Part shown: in pieces, positions 17,320-26,216 of the stretch | Layout: each line of letters starts with the position of its first letter | Position numbering within the stretch: position 1 is the stretch's first letter | Origin: UBA1240 sp045599185 | GTDB lineage: Bacteria > Spirochaetota > Spirochaetia > Treponematales > Treponemataceae | Reading direction: 5' to 3' | DNA length: 64,000 nucleotides | Assembly: GCA_045599185.1 (NCBI GenBank) | Contig: JAZRVO010000029.1 | Location: 124,001 to 188,000 of the forward strand | Position numbers and translations under genes: made by a program | Notes under the pieces: model-generated | Told to the model about the DNA's origin: nothing | The model's database searches: none | What the model saw: only the letters and a program-made list of their open reading frames with translations

Positions 17320-18104
17320 ATTGCCCGCCCCACTTTCAAAAACAAATCAACCAGCTGTTCAAAGGCAGTGTAAATTGTATTGACAAAATAATTAGACATT
17401 GGGTCAAGCAGAACAACAAGCAGCCCGAAAGCGCACAGAATGGTAATCGGCAAACCTTCGGAAAGAAGGTTCATTTGCGGCGCGGCTTTAGACAAAAGCC
17501 CCGTTCCTACAGAAATAAGGAAAAGCGTGCCAGTTATTGGCAGGGCAATCATAATTGCATTCAAAAAAAGTTTAGTTAAGCCCGAAAGCAGAAAACTTAA
17601 AAATTCTTCCTGTGCATTTAAAAGGGAAAAACAGTTTATGCATTCAAAACTTTTTATAACCCCGGTAGTAAACAAAAGCTGAAAACCGTTGATATTAAGA
17701 AACAAGAACATTGCAATAAGGTTCAAAAACTGACCCATAAGCGGATTTTCAACCTGATTCAACGTATCGTAAACTTCGCTTGCACCAAAACCCATTTGGT
17801 ACGTAAAAAACTGGCCGGCAGAACTGAACGTGGCAAAAAGCAGACTGAGGTAAAAGCCGCTTATTACGCCGATTAATCCTTCGCCGATTACCAGAAGCAG
17901 ATAAGTTATGTTGTACGGGTCAATATTCCAGCCTTCAAAAGAAACGGTGGGCATAACCAGAAATGCCGTATACCCTGCCAGCGCAACTTTTACGGCACGG
18001 TTTACGGTATTGGTAGAAAGCAAAGGCGAAGTTAGAATCATTGCAAAAATGCGCACCGCAATCAGCAGAAAATACGGTGCCTGCTGAACTATCTGCTCAA
18101 TCAT
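17316..18104 (-). CDS. fliR: Flagellar export protein FliR
   Basis: A 262-residue integral membrane protein of the export gate (FliPQR complex) with about six hydrophobic segments. Family signatures include the N-terminal RIFAMILTSPLLS and the QMGFGASEVYDTL loop with a GxxxG-like pattern. It is 3 bp downstream of fliQ and overlaps flhB by four bases, so all three are coupled. Confidence 0.93.
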   Translation of the reverse strand: MIEQIVQQAPYFLLIAVRIFAMILTSPLLSTNTVNRAVKVALAGYTAFLVMPTVSFEGWNIDPYNITYLLLVIGEGLIGVISGFYLSLLFATFSSAGQFFTYQMGFGASEVYDTLNQVENPLMGQFLNLIAMFLFLNINGFQLLFTTGVIKSFECINCFSLLNAQEEFLSFLLSGLTKLFLNAIMIALPITGTLFLISVGTGLLSKAAPQMNLLSEGLPITILCAFGLLVVLLDPMSNYFVNTIYTAFEQLVDLFLKVGRAI

Positions 18105-18107
18105 TTA

Positions 18108-18425
18108 TCAGCTTCCCGTATTTACTTCAATAACTTCCGAATTTAAAACAGTTTCAGGCTTTGCAATTCTTGGAATGGCACGCATTAAATCAGTTGTATA
18201 AGTAGACAAACTGGTAAACATCCATCCGCCTAAAAAACCCAAAACCAGCAGAATGGCAAAAATTTTCGGCACAAAGGTCAGCGTCTGTTCCTGAATTGAA
18301 GTAGTTGCCTGAATGATTGCAACAACCAGACCAACAATCAAAGCCGTTATCAGCACAGGGGCAGAAAGCGTTAAAATCTGCAAAACCCCGTTACGCATCA
18401 TCGATACTACATCACCAACAGTCAT
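18108..18425 (-). CDS. fliQ: Flagellar export protein FliQ
   Basis: A 105-residue protein with two membrane helices, the classical FliQ layout. The segment VGLVVAIIQATTSIQEQTL is highly characteristic. It packs around FliP and FliR in the export gate. The C-terminus extends about 15 residues beyond the usual 89-residue form. The gene lies 13 bp after fliP. Confidence 0.94.
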   Translation of the reverse strand: MTVGDVVSMMRNGVLQILTLSAPVLITALIVGLVVAIIQATTSIQEQTLTFVPKIFAILLVLGFLGGWMFTSLSTYTTDLMRAIPRIAKPETVLNSEVIEVNTGS

Positions 18426-18438
18426 AAATCTTTCCTTT

Positions 18439-19251
18439 TTACATTACCGAAATAAACAGCTGCTGGGTCAGCAGTCCCCAACCGTCAACAAGAACAAAAA
18501 GCATAAGCTTAAACGGCATAGAAATTTGAACAGGCGGCAGCATAATCATACCCATAGACATAAGTATGCTTGCAACAACCATATCAACAACAATGAACGG
18601 TATGTAAAGAAGAATGCCTATTTTAAACGCAACGGTCAGTTCATTTAAAATATAGGCCGGAATGAGCACGTATGTAGGAATGTCATCCAGTGTTTGAGGA
18701 TGAATGTTTGCAAGGCCCAGAAACATGTCAAGAGATTTATTTCCGTCCGGAATCTGGCTGGCCATAAAATTACGCATCGGATTGATTGCCTGAGTATAAG
18801 CCTGTTCAACGCCAATCTGCCCGTCGGCAAGCGGCTTAAAAGAATTCGTATATATCTGGTTAAAAGTTGGCCACATTATGAAAATGGTCATGAAAAGTGC
18901 AATTCCGTTCAGAACAATAGTCGGCGGCACCTGCTGCAAAGAAAGCGCACGCTTAATAAAGTCCAGAACAATGGAAAAACGTAAAAAACACGTTAATAAG
19001 ATTAAAATGCTTGGTGCAAGGGAAAGAATTGTTAAAAGCAGCAGAACCTGCACGCTAAAAGCAACTTCCTGACCATTCTGCGGATTGCGAATTGACAAAT
19101 CAACCAGCGGCATGTCAATGGGTGTTACTTTTTCAGTCATTGTCGTTGTTCCCTGGCTTGAACCCTGAGGAAAACTTTGTGCATTTACGGAAAAAACGGT
19201 AAAAAAAACAAAAACAGCAAAAGGAAAAACCCGCAAAAACAACTTTTTCAT
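18439..19251 (-). CDS. fliP: Flagellar export protein FliP
   Basis: A 270-residue export-gate protein. It has a cleavable signal peptide (about residues 1-24), then the FliP domain with four helices; QQVPPTIVLNGIALFMTIF and the C-terminal MGMIMLPPVQISMPFKLM are typical. The ATG shares one base with the fliO stop (TAATG), indicating tight translational coupling. FliP nucleates the FliPQR pore. Confidence 0.95.
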   Translation of the reverse strand: MKKLFLRVFPFAVFVFFTVFSVNAQSFPQGSSQGTTTMTEKVTPIDMPLVDLSIRNPQNGQEVAFSVQVLLLLTILSLAPSILILLTCFLRFSIVLDFIKRALSLQQVPPTIVLNGIALFMTIFIMWPTFNQIYTNSFKPLADGQIGVEQAYTQAINPMRNFMASQIPDGNKSLDMFLGLANIHPQTLDDIPTYVLIPAYILNELTVAFKIGILLYIPFIVVDMVVASILMSMGMIMLPPVQISMPFKLMLFVLVDGWGLLTQQLFISVM

Positions 19252-19955
19252 TAAAAATCCTCCGGCTGATTATTACGGTATATTTCTTTGCGTCTTTCGC
19301 GCAGCTTTTCAGCGGCTTCTACGCCGGCATTTTCAAAGTAGGAATCAAAACTCTGGTTTTCAGGCACGTTTTTAACTCTTCCGCCTTCAAAAAAATTACC
19401 CAGCATGGAAGAAAAATCTTTTGGCTTGCTGTCGGCACTCTGGCGCTCTGCGTTCAGGTTCATCGCATCAATCAATTCCTTATCAGTGATTTCACCAATC
19501 AAGTTAATTGAATTATCCGTAACGCCAACCATAAAGGCCTGGCTTGGCGTAGAAACAATGCATACAGACTTGCCCGGTGCAAGTGCAACAGATGATACGC
19601 GCTTTAAGTAAGGATCGGACTGGTAACCGGTGGTAGAAAACTTTTTTAAAAGCCAGACAAAACCGTAAATACAGGCAATTACAAAAACAAGCACCAGAAT
19701 AAGCTTTACGAACTGCCAAACCGGATTTACTGTTTTCCGGCTTCCATTATCCTGACTGTTCAAGTTTACGTCACTTGAAGGCACGTAAGGTCTCGCAGCA
19801 GAAGATTCAGGTTCCAAGGCATTAAAAGTTGCAGCAGAATTTGTTTCGTCTTGAACTGACGTTTGCGTATCTTGACCAAAAGCAAGCACACAAACAAAAA
19901 GAGAACACAATACAAAACTAAGTGTCTTTTTTGAGATAATCGTAATTTCCCCCAC
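19251..19955 (-). CDS. fliO: Flagellar assembly protein FliO (FliZ)
   Basis: About 235-250 residues. An N-terminal signal peptide is followed by a low-complexity periplasmic stretch, a membrane helix (around FVKLILVLVFVIACIYGFVW) and a cytoplasmic FliO domain with RVSSVALAPGKSVCIVS. FliO stabilises FliP during gate assembly. The start is uncertain. In-frame ATGs upstream and the GTG at 19955 lack a ribosome site, while a perfect GGGGGA precedes an ATT at 19940-19938, which would give an ideal signal peptide. I use GTG as the canonical choice. The C-terminal region is charged. Confidence 0.85.
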   Translation of the reverse strand: MGEITIISKKTLSFVLCSLFVCVLAFGQDTQTSVQDETNSAATFNALEPESSAARPYVPSSDVNLNSQDNGSRKTVNPVWQFVKLILVLVFVIACIYGFVWLLKKFSTTGYQSDPYLKRVSSVALAPGKSVCIVSTPSQAFMVGVTDNSINLIGEITDKELIDAMNLNAERQSADSKPKDFSSMLGNFFEGGRVKNVPENQSFDSYFENAGVEAAEKLRERRKEIYRNNQPEDF

Positions 19956-20080
19956 CCATAAAAAATTTGCAATCCCCATTGCAAACAGCAAATGCGCAGT
20001 CACAAAAGTGCCTGCGCATTCAGCAAATATAAAAAAACGGAATCTTTGAAAATCGTATTTAACTTTATAAAAATTTCGCT

Positions 20081-21274
20081 TTATTTCAAACCGGTTACAC
20101 GTTCAACAGGCGAAAGAATTTCTGTTACACGAACACCGAAGTTTTCATCAATAACAACAACTTCGCCTTTAGCAATAGGTTTATGGTTTACCAAAATATC
20201 TACCGGTTCACCGGCAAGCTTATCAAGCTCAATAATAGTACCTTCACCCATTCCAAGAATATCTTTAATCTGCTTTTTAGTGCGACCAAGTTCTACAGTC
20301 ATTTCCATGAAAACATCCATAATCAAACCGATGTTTCCCTGTTCCATAGAACTAACGCCTGTCTGCAAATTAGGATATTGCAAAGGCTGAACATTTGGCA
20401 TACCGCCAACCATTCCACCCATGTTCATAGGATTCATATTCATACCCATTCCCATGCCGTTCATTGCCATACCGCCCATATTCATTTGATTAGCCATGTT
20501 CATACCGCCCATATTCATAGCAGCTGGATTCATTCCACCCTGCATCTGCATCATCGAAGCATCCATCATAGGCTGCCCCATGCTTGCAGCACCCATAGCA
20601 TTATCAGCAGCAGGTGCACTTGCAGCAACAGGAGGATTGATAGCATTTACGATATTAAAGGCAACGCTATTTGATACGGCTTCCCACAATTTATATTCTT
20701 GTGAATCTATTGTAATAGTAAAAGTGAAAAGTGCAAAGTCTCCTTGCGGATAACGAACCATTGCTTTTGCAACGTGAACAGCTTCAGCAGGAGCACAAGC
20801 CAGACCAGGAAACTTACCTGTCTTGCTCAATACTGTAATTTCAGTACCGCTGTGCTGTGAAACAATTTCTGAAATTACAGAAAGTGACATATCGTCCAGT
20901 TCTGCAATTTCTTCCTTGTTTACCAAACCGGCAAGTTTTTTGGCAAATTCCGGATCCATCAGGAACAAATGGTCGCCGGTCATGCTTTCTGTATAATCAG
21001 CAGTTACAGCAACAACCATTTCCGGCAAAAGTTTAAGTAAACCGTCGCGGTTCAAAACTTCTACTTCTGGATTAGAAACTGTACAGTCCTGACCAATCAT
21101 AGTGGTAATACCAGACTGCATAGCGCCTATAGTATCATTAGAAAAGTCTGCTAAAGGTTTTGTATCAATTTTTTTTGCACCAGAAGACGTCTGTGCAGCA
21201 GGTCCCATCCCGCCTAAATCAACACCTGACAACAAAGCATCAATTTCATCTTGAGAAATGGCTCCATCACTCAT
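20081..21274 (-). CDS. fliY: Flagellar switch protein FliY/FliN with Met-rich linker
   Basis: A 397-residue C-ring protein. It has an N-terminal switch peptide (SQDEIDALLSGV), a CheC/FliM-like middle domain (about residues 35-210), an unusual linker (about 214-294) and a C-terminal FliN/SpoA domain of about 85 residues (DVFMEMTVELGRTKKQIKDI). CheC-like halves in FliY can dephosphorylate CheY-P; I cannot confirm active residues. The linker contains about 24 methionines, mostly in MNMGGM-like repeats. The start overlaps fliM by 8 bases. Confidence 0.93.
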   Translation of the reverse strand: MSDGAISQDEIDALLSGVDLGGMGPAAQTSSGAKKIDTKPLADFSNDTIGAMQSGITTMIGQDCTVSNPEVEVLNRDGLLKLLPEMVVAVTADYTESMTGDHLFLMDPEFAKKLAGLVNKEEIAELDDMSLSVISEIVSQHSGTEITVLSKTGKFPGLACAPAEAVHVAKAMVRYPQGDFALFTFTITIDSQEYKLWEAVSNSVAFNIVNAINPPVAASAPAADNAMGAASMGQPMMDASMMQMQGGMNPAAMNMGGMNMANQMNMGGMAMNGMGMGMNMNPMNMGGMVGGMPNVQPLQYPNLQTGVSSMEQGNIGLIMDVFMEMTVELGRTKKQIKDILGMGEGTIIELDKLAGEPVDILVNHKPIAKGEVVVIDENFGVRVTEILSPVERVTGLK

Positions 21275-22301
21275 ATGATTCGTCTCCTTCCATACTTAAT
21301 TCTTCAAATTCATCGTTGTCGGACTGATCCAGTTTACCAATAACTTGGACTCCCATTTTTTTACCGATAACACCGGGCTGACACAGGAATTTCTTTACAT
21401 TTCCGACACTTAAAGTGAGTGGATCACCCACCCTTACATTAGATAATCGGACAATATCACCGACTCTTAAGCTTAAAACGTCGCGAATTGGTAAATTTAT
21501 CGAACCAATTTCTGCAACAACGTCCATATCTACATTAGAAAGCTTTTCTTTAAGCACACCCTGATACTGGGTTGTAGAACTTCTGCGAACAGACGAGAAC
21601 CAGAACTGTGATGACAGTTTTGAAATAATCGGTTCAATCGTAATATAAGGAATACAGAAGTTTACCATACCTTCTTCGTCACCAACTTTGGTTTCAAGCG
21701 TAACAAGAACAACCATTTCAGAAGGCGGAACAATCTGTGCAAACTGAGGGTTGGTTTCAATCTGCCCAAGGCGAGGACGCAGGTCAATAACCTGTGTCCA
21801 GGCTTCGCGCAGGTTTGCCAGCATACGTACAATAATGCCTTCCATTACAGACTGCTCAATATCGGTCAAATCACGCTGTACTTTCGTGCCCTGACCAGAA
21901 CCACCAAAAAGGCGGTCAATCATTGAAAAGGTAATAGCCGGATCAATTTCAAGAATGGCATTACCCTTCAGCGGATCCATATTGATAACAGCCAGTGTGG
22001 TTGGCGTCGGGATAGAACGAATGAACTCTTCGTAAGTCAACTGGTCAACAGATGCTACGTGAACATGCACCAAACTTCGCAGCTGAGCTGAAAGGCTTGT
22101 AGTAGTCAAACGCGCAAAAGTTTCGTGCATAATCGAAACTGTACGTATTTGTTCCTTAGAAAACTTATCAGGACGCTTAAAATCGTAAATCTTTATTTTA
22201 CGGGTATCACTGACCGGGCGGAAATCCTCCTGCTCAGTTTCACCCGAACTAATAGCGGTGAGAAGCTGGTCAATCTCATCCTGTGACAGAACTTCGTTCA
22301 T
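21267..22301 (-). CDS. fliM: Flagellar motor switch protein FliM
   Basis: A 344-residue C-ring component that binds phospho-CheY. The N-terminal CheY-binding peptide is LSQDEIDQLLTAI. The middle CheC-like domain begins with KIYDFKRPDKFSKEQ and contains the IDRLFGGSGQ turn. A C-terminal SpoA domain (IGSINLPIRDVLSLRVGDIV) follows. It overlaps the next gene, fliY, by 8 bases, as in other spirochaetes. Confidence 0.96.
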   Translation of the reverse strand: MNEVLSQDEIDQLLTAISSGETEQEDFRPVSDTRKIKIYDFKRPDKFSKEQIRTVSIMHETFARLTTTSLSAQLRSLVHVHVASVDQLTYEEFIRSIPTPTTLAVINMDPLKGNAILEIDPAITFSMIDRLFGGSGQGTKVQRDLTDIEQSVMEGIIVRMLANLREAWTQVIDLRPRLGQIETNPQFAQIVPPSEMVVLVTLETKVGDEEGMVNFCIPYITIEPIISKLSSQFWFSSVRRSSTTQYQGVLKEKLSNVDMDVVAEIGSINLPIRDVLSLRVGDIVRLSNVRVGDPLTLSVGNVKKFLCQPGVIGKKMGVQVIGKLDQSDNDEFEELSMEGDESYE

Positions 22302-22319
22302 GTTTATCCCTTAAAACAA

Positions 22320-22859
22320 CTATTGCTCAATAACTTCAAGGCTCATAAAACGCACGTCCTTGATTTTAGAGTTAGTCAAAATATCATCATTTATAGAATT
22401 GCGTATTTCTATCTGCATTTCGCGTTCATTCTGCGGTTTTAATTCAGAAGCTGATTTCTGTGTAAAATAACGGCGAATAAAGTCTTTAATTTCAATCTGT
22501 CTCTGAGTAATTTCTGTAGAAGTTACCTTATCCTGAGTTTTGTAACCGAGAACAACTTCAACAACAACACTGCAAGGATTCGCATCACTTGTTTTTGTAC
22601 GAATCTGACCGATTGAACTGTACCAGTCAAGAACTTCACGTGACTTTACATAATCTTCTGAAGTTGGAATGATAGTCTGCGATGGTGAATTCTTGTTCAT
22701 AATGTTCATTGTAATTACTACAACTGTAACAATAAGAATAATTGCACCAACAACAATTGCAACCCATTTCAAAATGGTTGGAATTATTCCGCCGCCACGA
22801 GCAGGTTTTCCTGCTTCGCCACCTTCTTCACCTACATCCAAATCGTCTTCGTCTGCCAT
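22320..22859 (-). CDS. fliL: Flagellar basal body-associated protein FliL
   Basis: A 179-residue protein with a short acidic, Gly-rich cytoplasmic N-terminus and one membrane helix (about residues 31-53). The periplasmic stomatin-like FliL domain ends in the typical MSLEVIEQ. FliL rings surround stator units and support torque in spirochaetes. It sits between motB and fliM, the usual place. Confidence 0.92.
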   Translation of the reverse strand: MADEDDLDVGEEGGEAGKPARGGGIIPTILKWVAIVVGAIILIVTVVVITMNIMNKNSPSQTIIPTSEDYVKSREVLDWYSSIGQIRTKTSDANPCSVVVEVVLGYKTQDKVTSTEITQRQIEIKDFIRRYFTQKSASELKPQNEREMQIEIRNSINDDILTNSKIKDVRFMSLEVIEQ

Positions 22860-22895
22860 AGAGTACCTTCCTGAAGCATTAGTTTAATAGTATCA

Positions 22896-23615
22896 TTAAA
22901 AATGACCATCGTCCAGTATGACAATGTCAACCCGACGATTGTACGCCTGACCTTCAGGCATATCGTTTGAATATTTCGGCTGGGTATTTGCATATCCAGA
23001 CACTGAAAACTGATCTTCATCTACACCAAAATCCGAAAGATAATGGAGTACGTTTGTTGCACGGGCTGTTGAAAGTTCCCAGTTTGAAGGCCATAGTGAA
23101 GCATTCGGCGTAGTATTGTCCGTATGCCCTTCAATCCTGAATTTTCTGTCTTTCAGTTCTTCACTGGAAAGGAACTGAGCCAGCCTGAGCAAAGTTTCTC
23201 TTGTTTCTTCCATATCAAGTGTTGCACTGTCAGGTGCAAAAAATGTATCGGCTGCAAGAGTTATTACCAAACCGCGTTCGTCGGTTGTCAACGAAATGCG
23301 GCTGCTTTTTACGTCAGGTGCAAAAAGACTGACTGCACGTTTTACAGCCAGACCCAGTGACTTACCTTTTTCCATAGAAGGCAAAGTATTTACCGTATTT
23401 CCCAAGTCTGCCAAACGTCCCGAAGAAAGGGACTGTCCACCGGCAGTAGGATCACCGGTAAAGGTTGCCATCATCTGGTTCAATGAAACAACGTCTACTT
23501 CCGTCGGGTTATACAACATAACGAAGAAGCAGAGCATCAGGGTAATCATATCACCATAGGTAGCTTGCCATTCTTTCGAAGGTGGTGCCGGCTGTTTTTT
23601 TTCTTTTTTTGCCAT
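22896..23615 (-). CDS. motB: Flagellar stator protein MotB
   Basis: A 239-residue stator subunit. A Lys-rich N-terminus precedes a single membrane helix; the proton-binding Asp is expected in TYGDMITLMLCFFVML at about residue 21. The C-terminal OmpA-like peptidoglycan-binding domain contains FRIEGHTDNTTPNASLWPSNWELS and ARATNVLHYL. The helix resembles the proton-type, not the Na+ type, but this is inference. It lies 12 bp after motA. Confidence 0.95.
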   Translation of the reverse strand: MAKKEKKQPAPPSKEWQATYGDMITLMLCFFVMLYNPTEVDVVSLNQMMATFTGDPTAGGQSLSSGRLADLGNTVNTLPSMEKGKSLGLAVKRAVSLFAPDVKSSRISLTTDERGLVITLAADTFFAPDSATLDMEETRETLLRLAQFLSSEELKDRKFRIEGHTDNTTPNASLWPSNWELSTARATNVLHYLSDFGVDEDQFSVSGYANTQPKYSNDMPEGQAYNRRVDIVILDDGHF

Positions 23616-23627
23616 AGCAACCTTCTT

Positions 23628-24410
23628 TTAGTCTTTAATTACTGATTCCCTAACAGACTTAGCTGTAACAGGATCCAAATATGTAAGAAGTTTTTGTCCA
23701 AGAATACGAGGGTTATCACCAGCCTGAATAGAAAGAACACCTTCAATAACCATTTCCTTGATAATCATTTCCTGGCTGTTCTGACCCTGAAGCTTGGTAG
23801 AGAAAGGTGTCATGAACATGTTGGCAATCAAAGAACCGTACAAAGTGGTAAGCAACGCAACCGCCATGTTAGGACCAAGTGAAGATTTATCTTCCAAGTT
23901 GTTCAACATACCAATCAAACCGATAACGGTACCCATCATACCGTAACCAGGTCCCAAACCTGCCCAGCTGTTCATTACTGTAATCCACTGCAAGTGGCGG
24001 CCTTCAGACTGTGACATTTCGTTTTCCATAATTGTACGGATAACGATACCGTCGGTGCCGTCAACAACCATGCGCAGGCCGTTCTTCAAAAACTCGTCGT
24101 CCAAATCTTCAAGACCTTCTTCAAGGGCAAGAATACCTTCACGGCGTGCCTTTTCAGAAAGGTTAACCATATTTTCAATCAATACTTTTTCGTTAAAGCT
24201 AGGAATTTTGAAAGTGCGTCCGATAATTCCCCAAACGCCTACAACATACTTCATTGGAAAGGCAATACACAAAGCGGTATACGAACCAACTACGGTAAAA
24301 ATAAATGACGGGAAGTCCCAGATGCCGCCCAAAGTACCGCCAGACGTAACAACTGACATGACGATACAAACAAATCCGCCGATGATACCAATAATGGTCA
24401 TTATGTCCAT
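23628..24410 (-). CDS. motA: Flagellar stator protein MotA
   Basis: A 260-residue membrane protein with four helices and a large cytoplasmic loop that contacts FliG. The family motif SWAGLGPGYGMMGTVIGLIG, which includes the functionally key prolines and glycines, is clear near residue 150-170. The C-terminus is short and charged. It pairs with motB downstream. Confidence 0.95.
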   Translation of the reverse strand: MDIMTIIGIIGGFVCIVMSVVTSGGTLGGIWDFPSFIFTVVGSYTALCIAFPMKYVVGVWGIIGRTFKIPSFNEKVLIENMVNLSEKARREGILALEEGLEDLDDEFLKNGLRMVVDGTDGIVIRTIMENEMSQSEGRHLQWITVMNSWAGLGPGYGMMGTVIGLIGMLNNLEDKSSLGPNMAVALLTTLYGSLIANMFMTPFSTKLQGQNSQEMIIKEMVIEGVLSIQAGDNPRILGQKLLTYLDPVTAKSVRESVIKD

Positions 24411-24489
24411 AAAAAGCCTACTCCTCTACTCGCTGCTTTTTAACCAAGCAGAACAACATGAATTGTTCATGCTAAGGCAAAAACACTTT

Positions 24490-24687
24490 CTACTCTTCGT
24501 TTTTAAACGCCCCTATCTGACGTCTGTATGCAATGATTTTTTGGGTTATTTCATCCGGGTTTTCTTTTACAACAAGTTTCTGACCCGAAAGCATTAGCAA
24601 GGTTACATCAGGATTCAGCTCTATCCGTTCAATTTGGTGCGGGTTAAGCCAGTATTTTTTTCCATCAAGTCTTGTTACTTCTATCAT
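24490..24687 (-). CDS. flbD: Flagellar protein FlbD
   Basis: A 65-residue protein of the FlbD family (PF06289): MIEVTRLDGKKYWLNPHQIE and then LLMLSGQKLVVKENPDEITQ. It is found between flgE and motA in spirochaetes and many Gram-positives. Its biochemical role is not settled. It is unrelated to the Caulobacter regulator of the same name. Confidence 0.9.
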   Translation of the reverse strand: MIEVTRLDGKKYWLNPHQIERIELNPDVTLLMLSGQKLVVKENPDEITQKIIAYRRQIGAFKNEE

Positions 24688-24732
24688 TACATTATTTTGA
24701 ATGTTAAAGCTTTAACAGTCAAGTCCTTACAA

Positions 24733-24784
24733 TTTTTCAAAAAAAATGCAGGGAACATGTAGTTTTCAACACATTCTCTGCATT
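24733..24784 (-). terminator. Intrinsic terminator directly after flgE
   Basis: On the minus strand, 26 bp after the flgE stop, AATGCAGAGAA pairs with TTCCCTGCATT (one G-U). The stem extends through further wobble pairs to about 16 bp with an 8-nt loop (24745-24784). It is followed by eight T. The operon continues past it, so it is probably a partial terminator. Confidence 0.75.
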
Positions 24785-24810
24785 ATTTATCGGTTACTTA
24801 TTTACAAAGA

Positions 24811-26202
24811 TTAGCGTTTAAGGCTTAAAACCGTTTCAAGCAATGTGTCAGATGTCTGAATTGTCTTTGAACTTGCCTGGAAACCACGCTGAGTGATAAT
24901 CATGTCAGTAAACTGTTCGGTAAGGTCAACGTTTGACATTTCCAGTGCACCGGAAAGAAGTGAACCTTTTCCTGCTACACCGGCAACGTTAATGTTTGCC
25001 AGACCAGAGTTGTTAGACTGAACGTAAGTATTGTCACCAGCTTTTTCAAGACCGCCCTGGTTTGTAAAACTTGCCATTGCAATCTGTCCAAGCACGCGGT
25101 TAGTACCGTTTGAATAAACGCCGGTAATAATTCCGCTGTTGTCAATCTTGAAGTTGTTAAGGTAACCCATTGTGTAGCCGTCCTGGTAAAAAGCCTTTGT
25201 TGAACTTTCTGCCGCATACTGGGTAACAGTATTAAGCTGGCTACCGATTGTGCCAAGATTGATATTGAAAGTCTGGCGTGTCAAGTTACCGTCTTCACCG
25301 GCTGTTGTATTAGGCACGTTGAAAGAAGTCTGAAGAAGAATCTGGCCTTCTTCCTGACTGTTGTTTCCGGCAGAGTCTGTTACCGAAAGCAATGTACCGT
25401 TATTGTCAAAGTTTACGATGAAAGTATTTGCCTGACCGTCTGTTCCGCCAAGACCAACACGTGTCTGTGTTTCGTCAGCAGCATCCGGGTCAATCAAAAC
25501 TGTTGCCTGCCACTGGTTTGGTGTACCAGCAACTTTCTGGAATGCAACATTAAGGTTGTGTTCATTGCCGAACGAGTCGTAAATTTTAAATTCAGTTGAC
25601 CATGTACCTTTTGCAACTTCTGCTTCGTTTGCACCTTCCTGAACTTCAGGTGTGTTTTTATTAAGGTTACATGCAAAGTTAACGTTTGTAGTTGCTTTTG
25701 CAGGGTCTTTGCTGCCAACAGGAATTACCAGATCTTCTGTATAGCCGGCAGTATTAATTACCATTTCACCGTTAAGTTCCTGCGCCATATAACCCTGAAC
25801 GCGAAGACCGTTTGCAGGATTTACCAAAGTACCATCCTGATCTACGCCAAAGTTACCGGCACGTGTATAGAAAGTTTCTTCACCGTTTTTCAAAATGAAA
25901 AAACCATTTCCCTGAATTGCAATATCAGTAGAAACACCAGTTGACTGCAAGTTACCCTGTGTAAAGATAGTATCAATGCTTGCAACAGACATACCCAAAC
26001 CAACTTCTTTAGGGTTAATACCGCCAACTTCTGTAGTTGGGCGTGCTGCACCGCTAAGCTGCTGTGAAATCATATCCTGAAAGTTTACTCTTCCACGTTT
26101 AAAGCCTGTCGTGTTAACGTTACTAACGTTGTTACCAATTACATCCATTCTGGTCTGGTGATTTTGCATACCGGAAACACCGGCAAAAAGTGAACGCATC
26201 AT
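24811..26202 (-). CDS. flgE: Flagellar hook protein FlgE
   Basis: A 463-residue hook subunit, equal in length to other Treponema FlgE proteins. The N-terminal rod motif is complete (MMRSLFAGVSGMQNHQTRMD, then NNVSNVNTTGFKRGRV), as is the C-terminal EMSNVDLTEQFTDMIITQRG block. Lys165 (PVGSKDPAK) and Cys178 (NVNFACNLNK) sit exactly where Treponema hooks form the lysinoalanine cross-link between neighbouring subunits. It is exported through the FlhAB/FliPQR gate. Confidence 0.97.
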   Translation of the reverse strand: MMRSLFAGVSGMQNHQTRMDVIGNNVSNVNTTGFKRGRVNFQDMISQQLSGAARPTTEVGGINPKEVGLGMSVASIDTIFTQGNLQSTGVSTDIAIQGNGFFILKNGEETFYTRAGNFGVDQDGTLVNPANGLRVQGYMAQELNGEMVINTAGYTEDLVIPVGSKDPAKATTNVNFACNLNKNTPEVQEGANEAEVAKGTWSTEFKIYDSFGNEHNLNVAFQKVAGTPNQWQATVLIDPDAADETQTRVGLGGTDGQANTFIVNFDNNGTLLSVTDSAGNNSQEEGQILLQTSFNVPNTTAGEDGNLTRQTFNINLGTIGSQLNTVTQYAAESSTKAFYQDGYTMGYLNNFKIDNSGIITGVYSNGTNRVLGQIAMASFTNQGGLEKAGDNTYVQSNNSGLANINVAGVAGKGSLLSGALEMSNVDLTEQFTDMIITQRGFQASSKTIQTSDTLLETVLSLKR

Positions 26203-26216
26203 ATATAGTAGCCCTC

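Noticed and set aside
20183..20674. Histidine-rich plus-strand frame
   Set aside because: It is the complement of the Met-rich FliY linker (CAT opposite ATG); not a separate metal-binding protein.
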